A stretch of DNA of 58,873 nucleotides from an uncultured Prevotellaceae bacterium (GTDB lineage Bacteria > Bacteroidota > Bacteroidia > Bacteroidales > Bacteroidaceae), in NCBI GenBank assembly GCA_902768785.1, contig CACXMM010000019.1, positions 1-58,873 on the forward strand. Direction: 5' to 3'. The position numbers were made by a program, and so were the translations under genes. Shown one piece after another: positions 34,217 through 43,584 of the stretch. Numbering within the stretch: the first letter of the stretch is position 1; each line of letters starts with the position of its first letter. A model generated the notes under the pieces. The model was not told the DNA's origin. It worked only from the letters and a program-made list of their open reading frames with translations, and ran no database searches.

Positions 34217-37200
34217 TTACTTGATGATTATCCTTCTTCCATTCTTGATATACACGCCCGGCTGCATAGGCTTGGTATCAAGCTTCATGCCCTCGAGAGT
34301 GAACCAGGTGTCGTTATCATCATCGGTGATGACACGCAGACCTGTGGCTATACCATCGTTCTTCTTAAAGAGGGCAAGGATAGGCTGACCTGTACTGGCG
34401 TCTTGTACCCAGATCTCTTCGGTGCGACCAGCCTGCAAAGCGGTGGTAATAGTTCCATCGGAGAGAGTTGTGGATGTACATTGCATATTGCTGGGGATAC
34501 TACCAGTGAACTGTAGGACGTAGCAATTGGTGTAATCTCCTCTGATACCAGGATTGCCGCCTGTTTGGAATATTCCTGTGGAGAGACAATTACTGATACT
34601 GGCTGATCCGCCAGGATTAATGTAGCCAATGAAGGCACCAGCATAAGTAGGTGTTCCTTGAATGGCTCCAGTAAAGAGACAGTCGGACATGACAAGGTGT
34701 CCTTGCTTGTATCCATCAACACATGATACGAAAGGTGCTGCTTCTGTCCACTCGCTGTTACTATTTGATGTTATGGTTACAGAACTCCAGATATTCTCCA
34801 GGTAGCTCGTACCATATCGGCAATTACCTACGATTGATGGCTGAGTGTTGCAGTCATTGGTAATGGTACCATCGAAATGAACATTCTTGATGGTTGCGCA
34901 TGAGATATTGGGGAACGTAGCCGTATTATATCCCTGCGGACCATTCTGTACAAGATGGATGGTAAGGGTATGGCCCTGTCCATCGAAGATTCCCTTGAAA
35001 TAATTCGTTGTTTCCAATGCATTGGGATTGCCAATCCTTGTCTGGTCATCACCAAGGTCAATATCGGCAATCATCCTCACTTTGGCTTCCTCCTCACCTT
35101 CAGCCACCAACATAGACACAGCCTTCCAGTCGTCTAATGATGCTATTTGGTAATAACCATCAGCATCCACAGGAAGAATGGTTTCATTGGGATCATTAGT
35201 GTAACTGTCGATGGAGGCACGATACACGCGTAGGCCATCGATTGCGAATAATGTCAGCATTGGCTGTTCATCCGTTCCAAGTGTTTGTGTCCAGACGAGA
35301 TCATCTTGTTTGCCTTGCAGTTTATAGGTAATCTGTCCAGATGCCAGTTGTTCATCTGTTACCTGTGTGATGTTATTGGCGGAGCCATTGAAGGTGCCTG
35401 AGTAATAACAGTTAGTAACAGTAGTACCACGTGTGAAGTCATTGCCGCCTCCAGTATAGTTAAACGTACCCGTAGAGAGGCAGTTGGTAAGAATGGATGT
35501 TCCTCCATCGCGATAGCCGATGAAACCGCCGTTATTATTACTGCTTGCCGTGATGCTGCCCGTAAAGAGACAGTTGGTGATATTCAGTGTGCCATTCTTC
35601 ATGCAACCCACAAAAGCACCGCATTCATCCCAACCGCTGACTGACGATTTGATATCTACAGACACCCATACATTGTCGAGGGTGTTCGTACCCCATGAGT
35701 TAGCCACCAGGCCACCACCATGGGCCCATGCAGAATTGATGGAACCATCTACATGCAGGTTCTTGATTGTGGCTCCTTCAATGTTGGCAAACGGTGAAGA
35801 ATAGCGATTGGGTGTAAAGGGATAACTAACCGTCAGCGTATGTCCTTGTCCGTCGAAGATTCCGTTATACCGTCCATTGTCATTTGTGGCACTGCCAACT
35901 ATAGAATTATCAGCCACCACCACATCGGCGGTCATACGGGCATTGCTCAACGGGAAATCTTTCACCACCAAGCAGAACTCCTCCCAGTCGGCAGCACCGC
36001 CAATCAAGTAGTAGTCATCCTCGTCTTTCTGCAGACCGGCATATTCCACATATTCGTTGGTGTAGGTGTTGCCACGATACACAAGGGTTCCTTCTTCATT
36101 GGTGAGGCGTGGGGCTGGATCAGTGCCGATGAGCTGACCCCAATGTTGTTCCGTACGTCCACCTTGCAGATGGTAGGTCACCATACCGGTTTTCAGCTGA
36201 TCGTTGCTAACTGATGTGAAGAGACTCTCAGGGCTAATCTTTGCACCTCCACCAGTATTTCCGTAACAAACCGCTGCTGTACTCATGCCCTGGCTTTGTG
36301 TAGCACCTAAGACATAGGCATAGTTCAAGTCCATGTTGGTGAAGTTACCGTTGTTTAGGCAGTAGTTGTAGGTAATATGGCCTTCATTTTCCATCCAGCC
36401 CATAAATCCTGCTGCATAGCGGAAGCTGCTGACACCTGTTATCGTACCGTTGAAGAGACAGTCGGTCAGCGTGATGTTACCTGTCTTACCATGTCCGATA
36501 AAGCCCGCTACGTGCATATTCGTGGTGTTGGGCATGACGGTAAAGTCAATACATGACTCACAGTCCTGCATGGTCAACGTACTGCTGGGCTTCACGATGC
36601 CGACGATACCGCCAACCACTTTGTAGTAGGCATCAACAGAACCTTTTACATGCAGGTTCTTGACAGTGGCATTCTCGGCATAGGCAATCAGGGCACCTGT
36701 GAATTCCTTACCCGTCTTGTAGTTGATGGTCAAAGTATGGCCTTGACCATCGAGTGTGCCTTGATAGGTTATATAGTTCGACTCGCCGTTACCAACCCCC
36801 AGCTTACCAGGATGAGTAGTTAAGTCGAGATCAGCAGTAATTCGACCGTTGATGGTGGGATTCTGTCGAGAGTACACTACGAACTTATCCCAGTCTGAAG
36901 TATTATTGATAAGGTAAAAACCTTCGCTATCCTGTTGAAGGTCGAATGTTAATGTTGCCACCTCCACATTCGAAGCAGGTTCCACATTGACGTAAGGAGG
37001 CATCTTGACGAGTGTTGAGGCTGGAACACCGAAGAAGATGTTCCACTGACCAGAACCACCTGTACGTTGAATATTGGTCATGTTATAGAGTTCCCAGATG
37101 TTCACACATTTCGTGAAATCAAGTTCTTCCAACTGGGGACACTCGTTGAAGGCGTTTACACCCATGAATTCAAGTGTACTCGGCAGAACTACCTTCTTCA

Positions 37201-40200
37201 TGCCACTGAACTGGAATACGTCGCGGTTGATGTTGGTGATACCCTCCTCAATGATGAGGTTCTCCATGGAAGTACAGTTACGGAAAGCCCAATCCTGAAT
37301 AGTTACCAGTGTACCAGGCAGTGTCACGTTGTTCAATGCAGAGCAATACTGGAAGGCATTAGTGCCGATGGTTTTTAGTCCTTGTGGCAAAGATATGTTT
37401 TCAAGACTCGAACAATAGGAGAATGCATAACTCTCGATGGAGGAAACAGAGTTGGGGATAACGACATTGTTTAACTGCGAGCATTCTGCGAATAAAGAGT
37501 TTTTGATAACGGTTATCGTATTTGGCAGTGTAACGCTTTCCAGTGATGAAGATGCTTGGAAACCTCTTTCGCCGATGCTTGTCACGCTCTCAGGGATGGT
37601 GATGCTCGGCAGTGCTGAACAACCACGGAAGGCATCATTACCGATGGTAGTAAGGGCAGTGCCTTCTGGGAAGATCACGCTGGTCATAGCTGAACAACGA
37701 CGGAAAGCTTCGTCATTGATGCTTGTCACTGAAACAGGAATGCTGATGCTCTCCAAAGCACGACACTCATAGAAGCAAGCGTTTGGAATGTTGGTGATGT
37801 TGATGCCGTCAGCAAAGGTTACTGTTTCCAACGATGCACTTCCATTGAAGGCGGAATTGCCGATGCTTGTCACAGAGGCGGGAATGGTGACAGATGGTAA
37901 TGAATTACACTGTCCAAATGCGTTTTCACCGATGGTGGTCACCGTTGTGGGAAAGGTAATACCAGTCAGTCCTGATTTATAGAAGGCATTTTTAGGAATC
38001 ACGTTCAGCTGGATGCCTGAAGCAAAGCTCACAGTGGCCAGTGATGAGCATTCTTGGAACACATTCTCAAGCATGGTAGTTACTGTTTGTGGAATTACCA
38101 CCGTGGGGAGTTTCGTACAACCATGGAAGGCACCTAAGCCAAGTGTAGTCACCCCTTCATGGATATTTACGCTCTCCAGTTGGGCACACTGATAGAATGT
38201 ACCCTGTCCCATGACGGAACAATAGACATCGGCTGTCTTGACTCCACTGTTCCAGAAAACGTTTGCATCCATCGATGTGATGGTGACAGGAATTGTTACA
38301 TGTGCCAGACTCGAACACTCACGGAAAGCTTCTCCTCCAAGCTTCGTCACGTTGGCAGGGAAGTCAATACTTGTCAAACCGGTGCACTGATAGAAGGCGT
38401 TGTTGCTGATGGTTGTCACTGATGTGGGTATCACCACATCGTTAAGCAAAGGATTCTGGGCGAATGCCCTTGGAGCGATAACTGTCAGTTGTTTCGAGAT
38501 AGTCACTGTTGCTAACTGCGGATTAGCCTGGAAGCACATTTCACCAATAGTCTTTACGGTGTTGGGCATCGTAAATGAGATGAGTGCATCGCAGCCTCTG
38601 AAGGCGCTGTTGCCAAGGCTTTCCACCACGCAGTCGTTGGCAAAGGTAACCGAGGTAAACCCTTTTGCCTGACGGAAGGCTTCATCGCCAATGGTCTTCA
38701 CATTTTTCCCAATATATAGAGAAGTGAAATTGCTTTTTTGGTAGAACGCACTGTTGGCAATGGCCACCACTGGGGCGCCGTCTATCTCGTCAGGGATGAT
38801 GAGGTCATAGTCGGCAGGCGGCGTAAAGCCCTGGTCGAAGCCTGTGATCGTCAGCTCGTTATTGCTGTTGCGGGTGTAGGTCAGCGGAACAAGGTTCTGA
38901 TCGGCTATGGCCAACGATGGATTATTGGTATAGCCATTGGCGGAGCGATACACACGTTTGCTCTCATCGTTGGTCAATACTGGCAGCGGATCGACACCAA
39001 TCTTCTGACCCCAGACAAGGTCTTCACGCCCTGCCTGCAGATAGAAGGCTGTGCGACCGTTGGCCAGTTCTGGTTCAGTAGCCTGCACACCCTGAGCCTC
39101 ACCCAGCACTGTCTTGTAGAAACTGTTGGTGATGATACCTCCACCCAGTCCGTTACGCACAAAAGTGGCGCAATCACCAGTACCCAAACCATTGGCATAA
39201 GTAGCAAGCAGAAGAGAATTGAAGACATTAGCCTTACCACCACCGCGCATGACAAAGAAGCCAGCAGCCCCTGTCTTGTTGCTGCCAGCAGTGAGCGTAC
39301 CGTCATAGATGCAGTCGCGGATGGTCAACTCGCCGTTACCAAGTGTGTTATAGATAATACCTGCAACGCCTCGATAGCCATTGGTTATTTCCAAATTCAC
39401 TGAGCTATGGCAGTTCTCGATAAGCGTCGAGCCGTCGGTCCAGCCCACGATGCCAGCAACACCCTCATGGGTAGAGGTGATAGTACCAGCCGTATTGAGG
39501 TTACGAATGGTGCCGCCACAGACAAAGCCGAAGGGGGCGCAACCCAAATAGGAGGGTTCAGTAAAGCCTTGGTCTTTGAGTGACTGTAATATATCGGCAG
39601 TTACGAAGTGGATGGTCAGTGTGTGCCCTTGTCCATCGAAGATACCGCCAAAGGCTCTTCTGTAGTCAACGGTGTTATAATGACCGTTGCCAATCATTGC
39701 CTGTGCATCACCGAGGTCGATGTCTGCCGTCATCTTGGCATTGGCCATGGGCTCGATATTTTCTACCACACGCTTCAGCTCAATCCAATCGGCAGTCGTA
39801 CCAATCTTGTAGAAGCCATCAGTGTCTTTCACCAAGGTGGTCTCGAAGTTCACAGTAGGACGTGAAGGTGTGGTGTTCCAAACATAATCCCCTTCGGTAA
39901 TGCCGATGCCTGTGTAATTAGACTTCAAAGTAGGTACTGTACCTGCTGAATAGACGAGTGTTGTGACATTCTCGAATGCTTCCGTGACAGAAGAGGCCGT
40001 CTGACAACCTGTTGTGGTTGCATTTTCTGTATTCGCATTAATGAGAACACAGTTCGTAGCCGTACTATTGGCTGCAAGGGAACAGCTGGCAATAACACTG
40101 TTCTCGTAGGTGGCATTGATGAATGCTGACGAATTGTCAAAGCCACTGATTGAACGACAATAGAAAATACTATTCTTGATGGTGATTTTGCTATCTGCTA

Positions 40201-40765
40201 TAAAATGGTTGAAAGAGCCGCCGTCTTTCCAACAGTTCTCAATCAACATGTTCGTAGCCTTATAATCACCGGGATAGCTCTTCAAATCGCCTTGCATCAC
40301 GCAGTTTCTTATCGTGGTACCATTATTGTCCATATACAGGAACATACCTGTAATGAAACATTTCTCTATGGTCAGATTGTTCATAGGACTGCGGTTCCCG
40401 TCATTGAGCAGGTTCAGATGGTTACTGATGTACAATCCTTCCAGATGGATGTTGTCGAGCGAGCCCTCACCCGTTGAACGGTATTGCAGCTTATTGTTCA
40501 GGTAGGTACGGGTGGATGCATCCTCAAAGCCTTGACCGTAAATAGATACAGCCTTGTTAATCTCACCGGGTACGTTAAATGTGCCAGAACCAAGGATGAT
40601 CAGGTCGCCTGATGCTTCAGCGGCATTCACCGCATTGATCAGTGAGTTGACTCCAGAGAAAGCACCTACCGGTTGATTGTTCCGCACAAGAACGGCGGTC
40701 TGTGCGTAAACGGTAGCACTGGCAAGAACTGCCATGCACAGCGATATAAATATTCTTCTTTTCAT
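34217..40765 (-). CDS. Giant modular surface protein (beta-helix, GLUG and leucine-rich repeats)
   Basis: 2,183 residues from MKRRIFISLCMAVLASATVYAQ; an earlier in-frame Met falls inside the promoter and is rejected. Order: beta-helix (~25-300, opening LINAVNAAEASGDLIILGSG); GLUG block (~315-600); BspA-like leucine-rich repeats (~650-1,250); then three further GLUG blocks (~1,320-1,550, 1,560-1,830, 1,850-2,130), each introduced by a DGFYKIG/DDYYLIG-type line and TADIDLGD-type text. The end is W-F-T-L-E-G and G-V-Y-I-K-N-G-R-R. It combines nearly every module of its four neighbours, as if the cluster grew by duplication and shuffling. Likely cell-surface adhesin. Confidence 0.88.
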   Translation of the reverse strand: MKRRIFISLCMAVLASATVYAQTAVLVRNNQPVGAFSGVNSLINAVNAAEASGDLIILGSGTFNVPGEINKAVSIYGQGFEDASTRTYLNNKLQYRSTGEGSLDNIHLEGLYISNHLNLLNDGNRSPMNNLTIEKCFITGMFLYMDNNGTTIRNCVMQGDLKSYPGDYKATNMLIENCWKDGGSFNHFIADSKITIKNSIFYCRSISGFDNSSAFINATYENSVIASCSLAANSTATNCVLINANTENATTTGCQTASSVTEAFENVTTLVYSAGTVPTLKSNYTGIGITEGDYVWNTTPSRPTVNFETTLVKDTDGFYKIGTTADWIELKRVVENIEPMANAKMTADIDLGDAQAMIGNGHYNTVDYRRAFGGIFDGQGHTLTIHFVTADILQSLKDQGFTEPSYLGCAPFGFVCGGTIRNLNTAGTITSTHEGVAGIVGWTDGSTLIENCHSSVNLEITNGYRGVAGIIYNTLGNGELTIRDCIYDGTLTAGSNKTGAAGFFVMRGGGKANVFNSLLLATYANGLGTGDCATFVRNGLGGGIITNSFYKTVLGEAQGVQATEPELANGRTAFYLQAGREDLVWGQKIGVDPLPVLTNDESKRVYRSANGYTNNPSLAIADQNLVPLTYTRNSNNELTITGFDQGFTPPADYDLIIPDEIDGAPVVAIANSAFYQKSNFTSLYIGKNVKTIGDEAFRQAKGFTSVTFANDCVVESLGNSAFRGCDALISFTMPNTVKTIGEMCFQANPQLATVTISKQLTVIAPRAFAQNPLLNDVVIPTSVTTISNNAFYQCTGLTSIDFPANVTKLGGEAFRECSSLAHVTIPVTITSMDANVFWNSGVKTADVYCSVMGQGTFYQCAQLESVNIHEGVTTLGLGAFHGCTKLPTVVIPQTVTTMLENVFQECSSLATVSFASGIQLNVIPKNAFYKSGLTGITFPTTVTTIGENAFGQCNSLPSVTIPASVTSIGNSAFNGSASLETVTFADGINITNIPNACFYECRALESISIPVSVTSINDEAFRRCSAMTSVIFPEGTALTTIGNDAFRGCSALPSITIPESVTSIGERGFQASSSLESVTLPNTITVIKNSLFAECSQLNNVVIPNSVSSIESYAFSYCSSLENISLPQGLKTIGTNAFQYCSALNNVTLPGTLVTIQDWAFRNCTSMENLIIEEGITNINRDVFQFSGMKKVVLPSTLEFMGVNAFNECPQLEELDFTKCVNIWELYNMTNIQRTGGSGQWNIFFGVPASTLVKMPPYVNVEPASNVEVATLTFDLQQDSEGFYLINNTSDWDKFVVYSRQNPTINGRITADLDLTTHPGKLGVGNGESNYITYQGTLDGQGHTLTINYKTGKEFTGALIAYAENATVKNLHVKGSVDAYYKVVGGIVGIVKPSSTLTMQDCESCIDFTVMPNTTNMHVAGFIGHGKTGNITLTDCLFNGTITGVSSFRYAAGFMGWMENEGHITYNYCLNNGNFTNMDLNYAYVLGATQSQGMSTAAVCYGNTGGGAKISPESLFTSVSNDQLKTGMVTYHLQGGRTEQHWGQLIGTDPAPRLTNEEGTLVYRGNTYTNEYVEYAGLQKDEDDYYLIGGAADWEEFCLVVKDFPLSNARMTADVVVADNSIVGSATNDNGRYNGIFDGQGHTLTVSYPFTPNRYSSPFANIEGATIKNLHVDGSINSAWAHGGGLVANSWGTNTLDNVWVSVDIKSSVSGWDECGAFVGCMKNGTLNITNCLFTGSITASSNNNGGFIGYRDGGTSILTNCLSTGTFNYTGGGNDFTRGTTVTNCYYSGTFNGSANNITQVTDEQLASGQITYKLQGKQDDLVWTQTLGTDEQPMLTLFAIDGLRVYRASIDSYTNDPNETILPVDADGYYQIASLDDWKAVSMLVAEGEEEAKVRMIADIDLGDDQTRIGNPNALETTNYFKGIFDGQGHTLTIHLVQNGPQGYNTATFPNISCATIKNVHFDGTITNDCNTQPSIVGNCRYGTSYLENIWSSVTITSNSNSEWTEAAPFVSCVDGYKQGHLVMSDCLFTGAIQGTPTYAGAFIGYINPGGSASISNCLSTGIFQTGGNPGIRGDYTNCYVLQFTGSIPSNMQCTSTTLSDGTITTALQAGRTEEIWVQDASTGQPILALFKKNDGIATGLRVITDDDNDTWFTLEGMKLDTKPMQPGVYIKNGRRIIIK

Positions 40766-40795
40766 AAGTTTGAGTTGATCAGTTATATATAGGTG

Positions 40796-40803
40796 CAAAT
40801 ATA
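40796..40803 (-). promoter_or_regulatory. -7 element of the surface-protein cluster
   Basis: TATATTTG on the minus strand, ~30 nt before the chosen ATG; no TTTG at the expected -33 distance. Confidence 0.45.
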
Positions 40804-40998
40804 CCTTATATATATAGTATTCTTATTCTCATTTTAGGAATTTTTCTTCTCATTTTCGGAAATAAATACTATCAAATGATCAAAAGGGACTCACAAAACC
40901 ACAAACCATCTCTCATTTTTACCGATTTCATCGATGGTTTCGAGAAAACTAAAAGACTCTGTGTTCAAAAAATAAGGATATTATATACTTTTAGGCAC

Positions 40999-41243
40999 AT
41001 TCTTGATAAAGATCTACCTGGATCAAATCATATATAGTTCCCCAAAAATAACTGAATTGGAACACAAAGACACAGAGACTCAGAGATAAAAAATCTAGAG
41101 AAAAAACTCTGTGTCTCTGTGTCTCTGTGTTTAAATAAAAAAGGCTGGCCGAAGGGAAAAGCAATGAGAGAATGAATTCTCAAATTCTCAAATTCTTGAT
41201 AAAGATCTACCTAGGTCAAATCATATATAGTTCCCAAAAATAA
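40999..41243. repeat. Pair of 52-nt direct repeats upstream of the GH31 gene
   Basis: The stretch starting ATTCTTGATAAAGATCTACC occurs at 40999-41050 and 41192-41243 with very few differences, and ends in CATATATAGTTCCC-type text. The second copy ends ~25 nt before a -7 element of the GH31 operon. Position suggests a binding site for a regulator, duplicated, or a duplicated promoter region. Confidence 0.75.
41061..41131. repeat. 25-bp near-perfect inverted repeat (CTCTGTGT type)
   Basis: Arm 41061-41085 (AACACAAAGACACAGAGACT and on) and arm 41107-41131 pair with two mismatches around a 21-nt loop. It lies between the two direct repeats, in the 40,804-41,334 gap. It could act as a terminator for either side; the low-complexity text also suggests a dispersed element. 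Confidence 0.65.
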
Positions 41244-41267
41244 TGCAAAAAACTCGGAATCAATGAT

Positions 41268-41308
41268 TATATTTGCAAGGGTTCTCCGTCTTGTCATAGA
41301 TGACAAGA
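41268..41308 (+). promoter_or_regulatory. -7 element and leader hairpin of the GH31 operon
   Basis: TATATTTG at 41268-41275 fits TAnnTTTG; the -33 position does not carry TTTG, so an activator may be needed. The leader forms TCTTGTCA/TGACAAGA (41289-41308, 4-nt loop), a perfect 8-bp dyad. Confidence 0.5.
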
Positions 41309-41334
41309 ATAGCCGAAACGTAAAAACAACCTAT

Positions 41335-43584
41335 ATGATACCAACAAACTACTATTTGTTTGACTTCCTCGACTTCGATCCGGAGTTGAAGCAGGAAGAG
41401 AGTCTGTGGAAGGCGTATAAGCCTACAGCCGTCTATGAACGCGATGGTGATATCTGCATCGATGTGCCCTTCCAGAAGCAAGTCTTATCCAACGATATGG
41501 AAGCCGACTTATCGGTACCGCAGGAAACCTATACGATCGTGATCAGGTATTACGAACCGAAGATCATACGGATTTATGGAGAGTTCCTGAAGAACGAGAA
41601 TACATCGGCACTCGAGAACGAGGATCATTCTGAAATCCTCCAGTTCTCCCCTCGCATTCACCGTCTCCCCCTCCATGTAACCCCTGACAGCCAAGGATGG
41701 AGGATACAGACGGAGGATGGGGTGACAAGGGCTTTCATCAACAATACCGAGGCACCTATCGACCACTGGAGCGACCTGCAGCCTGCCCCACAGGAAACCC
41801 TCGACATCCGCTTCTACCCTGATGGAAAGAAAGAGATACGTCTGGCTGCCTACGACCATTTCTCTCCTCCCCGCTACGATGCACTGCCCTTGGCGTTCTG
41901 CAAACCCTCGAAATCCACCCTCTCCTTCGAGTGCCAACCTGATGAATGCTTTGCAGGAACGGGGGAACGATTCATGAAGATGGACCTTAGCGGACAGACC
42001 TTTTACCTGAAGAACCAGGACGGACAGGGCGTGAACAACCGTCGAACGTATAAGAATATCCCATTCTTTGTGTCGAGCCGAATGTATGGCGCCTTCTATC
42101 ATACGACGGCTTATGGTAAGCTGTCGTTAGCAGGACAATCCACCCGCAGTGTGCAGTTCCTCAGTGAGGAGCCGAAGATCGATGCCTTCCTCATCGGCGG
42201 TGACAGCATGGAAGAGATTGTCCGTGGCTACCGCGACCTGACAGGCTATCCCTCGATGCCGCCGTTGTGGAGTTTCGGCGTTTGGATGAGTCGGATGACC
42301 TATTTCTCTGCCGATGAGGTGAACGAGATCTGCGACCGTCTGCGTCGTGAGCACTATCCCTGTGATGTGATCCACCTGGATACGGGATGGTTCAAAACCG
42401 ACTGGCTCTGTGAATGGAAATTCAACAAGGAGCGGTTCCCCGATCCTCCCGCTTTCATCAAGGGTTTGAAAGACAAAGGATTCCGCGTGTCGCTCTGGCA
42501 ACTTCCCTATGTGGCTGAGGATGCAGAACAGATTACCGAAGCCCGCGAGAACCACTATATCTGTAAGCTCACCAGGCAACAAGCATCAGAAGGAAGTAAC
42601 TTCTCTGCCCTCGACTATGCCGGTACCATCGATTTCACCTACGACAAAGCCACCCAGTGGTATCAAAGTCTGCTCAAACGGTTACTCGACATGGGGGTGG
42701 CATGTATCAAGACCGACTTCGGCGAGAATATCCACATGGATGCTGAATATCAGAACATGAAGCCTGAACAGCTGAATAACCTCTACGCCCTGCTCTATCA
42801 GAAAGCAGCGTATGACATCACCAAGGAGGTGACAGGCGACGGCATCGTATGGGCACGCGCTGCCTGGGCAGGATGCCAGCGATACCCCCTGCACTGGGGA
42901 GGTGACAGCTGTTCGTCATGGAACGGAATGGCTGGATCGCTGAAGGGCGGACTGCATTTCGGACTGTCGGGCTTCGCCTTCTGGAGTCATGACGTGCCGG
43001 GCTTCCATACCTTACCGAACTTCATGAACGGCATCGTGCAGGATGATGTCTATGTACGCTGGACACAATTCGGCGTGTTCTCCTCCCATATCCGCTACCA
43101 CGGCACTAACAAACGGGAACCGTGGCACTATCCTGCCATCGCTCCCATCGTGAAGAAATGGTGGAACCTGCGCTATGCCCTGATACCTTATATTATACAG
43201 GAGAGTATGATAGCCTGTGAAACAGGAAACACGCTGCTGCAAGCCCTGGTGTTCCACCACGCCGATGACAAGACCTGCTGGCATATCGATGACGAATACT
43301 ATTTTGGAAACGACTTCTTAATTGCTCCCGTGATGAACAGCGAGAACCGGAGGGATGTGTATCTGCCCGAAGGGAAATGGGTACATTTCTTTACTGGCGA
43401 ACGTCTTGAAGGCAGACGATGGATTCGTCTGGAGGACATCCCATGGGAGATCATGCCCGTCTATGTGAGGGAAGGAGCAGAGATCCCTCTGTATCCCGAA
43501 CACGTGGATTGCACCGATGAAATGGACCTGCAGAAGACCATGGTCATCAAGATTGACGACAGCTTTAAGGGTTACAAACTATGA
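41335..43584 (+). CDS. GH31 glycoside hydrolase, alpha-xylosidase-like
   Basis: 749 residues from MIPTNYYLFDFLDF; the earlier ATG lies in the promoter. An N-terminal beta-sandwich is followed by the catalytic barrel. The nucleophile motif KTDFGE (~Asp461) is the form seen in YicI-type alpha-xylosidases, and the general acid lies in the HWGGDS segment (~Asp521). DVIHLDTGWF and FWSHDVPGF are further family marks. No signal peptide is visible, so it is probably cytoplasmic and acts on imported oligosaccharides or glycosides. Its stop overlaps the next start (ATGA, 43581-43584), so the two are translationally coupled. Specificity is inferred, not shown. Confidence 0.9.
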   Translation: MIPTNYYLFDFLDFDPELKQEESLWKAYKPTAVYERDGDICIDVPFQKQVLSNDMEADLSVPQETYTIVIRYYEPKIIRIYGEFLKNENTSALENEDHSEILQFSPRIHRLPLHVTPDSQGWRIQTEDGVTRAFINNTEAPIDHWSDLQPAPQETLDIRFYPDGKKEIRLAAYDHFSPPRYDALPLAFCKPSKSTLSFECQPDECFAGTGERFMKMDLSGQTFYLKNQDGQGVNNRRTYKNIPFFVSSRMYGAFYHTTAYGKLSLAGQSTRSVQFLSEEPKIDAFLIGGDSMEEIVRGYRDLTGYPSMPPLWSFGVWMSRMTYFSADEVNEICDRLRREHYPCDVIHLDTGWFKTDWLCEWKFNKERFPDPPAFIKGLKDKGFRVSLWQLPYVAEDAEQITEARENHYICKLTRQQASEGSNFSALDYAGTIDFTYDKATQWYQSLLKRLLDMGVACIKTDFGENIHMDAEYQNMKPEQLNNLYALLYQKAAYDITKEVTGDGIVWARAAWAGCQRYPLHWGGDSCSSWNGMAGSLKGGLHFGLSGFAFWSHDVPGFHTLPNFMNGIVQDDVYVRWTQFGVFSSHIRYHGTNKREPWHYPAIAPIVKKWWNLRYALIPYIIQESMIACETGNTLLQALVFHHADDKTCWHIDDEYYFGNDFLIAPVMNSENRRDVYLPEGKWVHFFTGERLEGRRWIRLEDIPWEIMPVYVREGAEIPLYPEHVDCTDEMDLQKTMVIKIDDSFKGYKL

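Noticed and set aside
38738-39403. 221-codon plus-strand frame inside the giant surface protein
   Set aside because: It is antisense to GLUG and leucine-rich repeats and shows no independent pattern.
41263-41334. Longer start for the GH31 gene
   Set aside because: The ATG at 41263 lies upstream of, and the frame runs through, the -7 element (41268-41275) and the leader hairpin.
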